Positions 62,394 through 64,000 of a stretch of DNA of 64,000 nucleotides are shown here, in pieces. A program made the translations under genes and the position numbers. The stretch lies in NCBI GenBank assembly GCA_945889445.1, contig CAMDBX010000005.1, positions 37,090 through 101,089 on the forward strand, written 5' to 3'. The DNA is from Rhizobium sp. Q54. GTDB lineage: Bacteria; Pseudomonadota; Alphaproteobacteria; Rhizobiales; Aestuariivirgaceae. The notes beneath the pieces are model-generated. The model was given only the letters and a program-made list of their open reading frames with translations, had not been told where the DNA came from and did no database searches. Every line of letters begins with the position of its first letter. Position 1 is the stretch's first letter.

Positions 62394-62789
62394 CTATTCA
62401 TTATCGCTCTTGAAAACGTAGTATTTGTTTAAAGTATAACTTACAAGAAACTGGAATACTACACCAATGACAAACCCAACTCGATAGTTTAAACCGAGAT
62501 TGTCTGCCCAAATGAACAAGATGAGCCCATGGCATGTAGCCAAAATGGTGTAGATCAAAAAAAACTTGGCACCCTGGACCACAATTCCAGCAGCTGATTG
62601 TGAAAAAACGAAATATCTATTGCCCAAGTATGAGGCGCTAATCCCAATCGCCGCGGCTACAAAATTTGCTGAACCAGCGGAATCCCACCCTAAATTCTCT
62701 TTGATTAGCAGAAGAGAGCTATAGTGTACAAATGTGGCGCCTAAACCATTAATTATGTAACGACCGAATTGCCCGAGAATAAATGACAC
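62394..62789 (-). CDS. GtrA-family membrane protein
   Basis: The 131-residue protein has four membrane helices in the GtrA pattern (FGRYIINGLGATFVHYSSLLLI, FVAAAIGISASYLGNRYFVF, AKFFLIYTILATCHGLILFIW, FVIGVVFQFLVSYTLNKYYVFKS). GtrA proteins flip or position lipid-linked sugars. GTG is the start. It lies directly after a GtrB-like glycosyltransferase. Confidence 0.85.
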   Translation of the reverse strand: MSFILGQFGRYIINGLGATFVHYSSLLLIKENLGWDSAGSANFVAAAIGISASYLGNRYFVFSQSAAGIVVQGAKFFLIYTILATCHGLILFIWADNLGLNYRVGFVIGVVFQFLVSYTLNKYYVFKSDNE

Positions 62790-62793
62790 GATC

Positions 62794-63741
62794 TTAGTCC
62801 AAATAGGAAACCGATTCGATCAATTCCACGTGGTTTCCACTGCTCGCAATTTCAGCTCTTCTAGTCACGCCACTGAGCATTAGTATCATCAGGGCGAGCG
62901 CGCCTGTTTGCACAAAAATCATCACTAGCACGCCAAGCGCCACTGAAAACCAACCGGGTGTCGAGTGTCCCAATACCTTGAGCAGAACTGCTAATAGTGC
63001 CCCGAAAAGTGTAAGAATTGCTACTCCACCACACAACAACCCCACACGTACGACAACTTCCTCGGCAAACACCATCATTCCTCTAAATCCATGAAGAACG
63101 AGGCCACTAAAGTTCATCTTAGATACTCCGGAGTACCTAGTTCCCCTATCAATTGAACAGACGCCTACCCTAAGTTTAGAGGCGAGAGCCGCGGCAGCAA
63201 TATGAATGGAGAGTTCAGGCATGCTTGCTAAGCGTTTAGCTGCCACTGGCTTCATCGCCATAAAGTTCCCAAAGTTAATCGCTTTTCCAGTGAGCAAATG
63301 AAATAGTCGCTTATAGAAGACATAAAACAATCTAAATGATAGAGCTTCAGTTCGTTGACCTCTCGCAGCGACGGCTATGTCAACATCAGAAGACCCTAGC
63401 CGTCTGATAAGAGTTGGAATATCGCTGGGCCTATCCTCGCCATCCGAATCCATAATGACTAACAAATGGTCCTCATTGACCAAGCCTGACGCAAAAGAAA
63501 GTCCGGTGGCTATTGCTCTCTGATGCCCCACGTTACGCTGCAGCTTTAGTATCGTCCCGGCAGCTTGTGTCTCATAGAAACAAGAAGCGTTAACTGGACA
63601 GTGCACAGAACCGTCATCGACCGCGATGACAAAAATTTCTTCTCCGAAAACGGCGAATAAGTTATCCAGTAAAATTTTGAAGGCACTGGAGTCCTCATAA
63701 ACCGGAGTAATGATTACCATCCGGTGAGATCTATTGATCAT
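62794..63741 (-). CDS. GT2-family glycosyltransferase, GtrB/DPM1-like
   Basis: The 315 residues form a GT2 catalytic domain ([70 protein letters not shown]) followed by two C-terminal membrane helices ([47 protein letters not shown]). Such enzymes load a sugar onto a polyprenyl phosphate. The start overlaps the end of the SDR gene by eleven bases. Confidence 0.88.
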   Translation of the reverse strand: MINRSHRMVIITPVYEDSSAFKILLDNLFAVFGEEIFVIAVDDGSVHCPVNASCFYETQAAGTILKLQRNVGHQRAIATGLSFASGLVNEDHLLVIMDSDGEDRPSDIPTLIRRLGSSDVDIAVAARGQRTEALSFRLFYVFYKRLFHLLTGKAINFGNFMAMKPVAAKRLASMPELSIHIAAAALASKLRVGVCSIDRGTRYSGVSKMNFSGLVLHGFRGMMVFAEEVVVRVGLLCGGVAILTLFGALLAVLLKVLGHSTPGWFSVALGVLVMIFVQTGALALMILMLSGVTRRAEIASSGNHVELIESVSYLD

Positions 63742-64000
63742 GTAATGACCTCAAATAACTCTCTGTATGTGCTAAGCCCTCGGCGAGCGGCACCTTGGGC
63801 TGCCAGCCGAGCGTGGCACGGGCCAGCGAGATGTCGGGCTGGCGCTGCCGGGGATCATCCTGCGGCAGCGGCATGTGAACGATCTTCGAGCGTGAACCGG
63901 TGAGCTTGAGCACCTGTTCGGCAAGCTCGATCATGGTGAACTCGCCGGGGTTGCCGAGGTTCACGGGGCCGGTCACCTCGGGGCCTGTGTCCATCAGGCG
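63731..64000 (-). CDS. UDP-glucuronate decarboxylase-like SDR, 5'-truncated by window edge
   Basis: Only the last ~89 residues are present, reading [68 protein letters not shown]. This matches the C-terminal end of UDP-xylose synthase/UDP-glucuronate decarboxylase enzymes (NPGEFT, DDPxxRxPDI, LGWxPxVxLxEGL). Composition is GC-rich, unlike the AT-rich glycan genes just downstream. Confidence 0.85.
   Translation of the reverse strand, partial: RLMDTGPEVTGPVNLGNPGEFTMIELAEQVLKLTGSRSKIVHMPLPQDDPRQRQPDISLARATLGWQPKVPLAEGLAHTESYLRSLHDQ

Overview
The window reads as a chromosomal segment of an alphaproteobacterium, most likely Hyphomicrobiales (Rhizobiales). The evidence is GC-rich coding DNA, a rhizobial-type flagellar remnant (an FtcR/Rem-like regulator), a RhaR-T-P-Q-S-D-I rhamnose catabolic cluster and a GlpR-D-K / GlpV-S-T-P-Q-U glycerol cluster of rhizobial type, an RpoE-ChrR photo-oxidative stress locus, CtrA-type (TTAA-N7-TTAA) sites and a GTTC-N7-GTTC SOS box. 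No rRNA, tRNA, CRISPR array, insertion sequence or prophage was seen. Both ends cut genes: a CobW-type GTPase on the left and a UDP-glucuronate decarboxylase-like enzyme on the right.

Layout. 1-4633: CobW GTPase, ArsC/Spx-like protein, TusA with a DDAH-like amidinohydrolase, then MOSC-mobA-mobB-DUF924 (molybdenum cofactor). 4737-9185: a dimethylglycine dehydrogenase-like flavoprotein with a strong terminator, and two EamA exporters. 9178-15093: gloB, a methyltransferase, a chorismate mutase-hisC-tyrC aromatic amino-acid block, DUF2125 and a ChaC-like protein. 15069-21475: an apparently LexA-controlled small gene, B12-dependent ribonucleotide reductase nrdJ, plsC-ftsX-ftsE, a zinc-ribbon protein and hpt. 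21467-25371: a truncated flagellar cluster (fliR, FliJ-, FlgJ-, FlgN- and FliL-like proteins) headed by an in-frame fusion of the front of FtcR/Rem to the last ~65 residues of FlhA. 25720-35174: a MerR regulator and the L-rhamnose catabolism and uptake cluster. 35230-43134: a secreted SGNH protein, then a divergent stress locus (oxidoreductase-DUF1365-cfa-DUF3833 against rpoE-chrR-SDR). 43135-53098: glycerol uptake and catabolism. 53153-56606: a secreted protein, a quinone oxidoreductase and a short zone of decayed gene fragments. 56624-64000: dTDP-L-rhamnose synthesis (rmlACBD) and an AT-richer surface-polysaccharide segment.

How the genes work together. Rhamnose and glycerol each have a dedicated ABC importer, catabolic enzymes and a DeoR-family regulator read divergently from a transport gene; no rhaK or rhaU is present here. 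The rml genes make dTDP-rhamnose for a surface glycan. The strongest unusual signals are: (1) the ftcR'-'flhA fusion, which implies loss of the flgE-flgK-flgL-flaF-flbT-flgD-fliQ-flhA stretch found between these genes in relatives; (2) a consensus sigma70 promoter overlapped by a perfect SOS box that would give a leaderless mRNA for an unnamed 134-residue protein beside nrdJ; (3) two back-to-back RpoE/ECF11-type promoters with identical geometry; (4) complementary motif losses in the two glycerol ABC ATPases; and (5) a head-to-head gene-truncation breakpoint near 56292.
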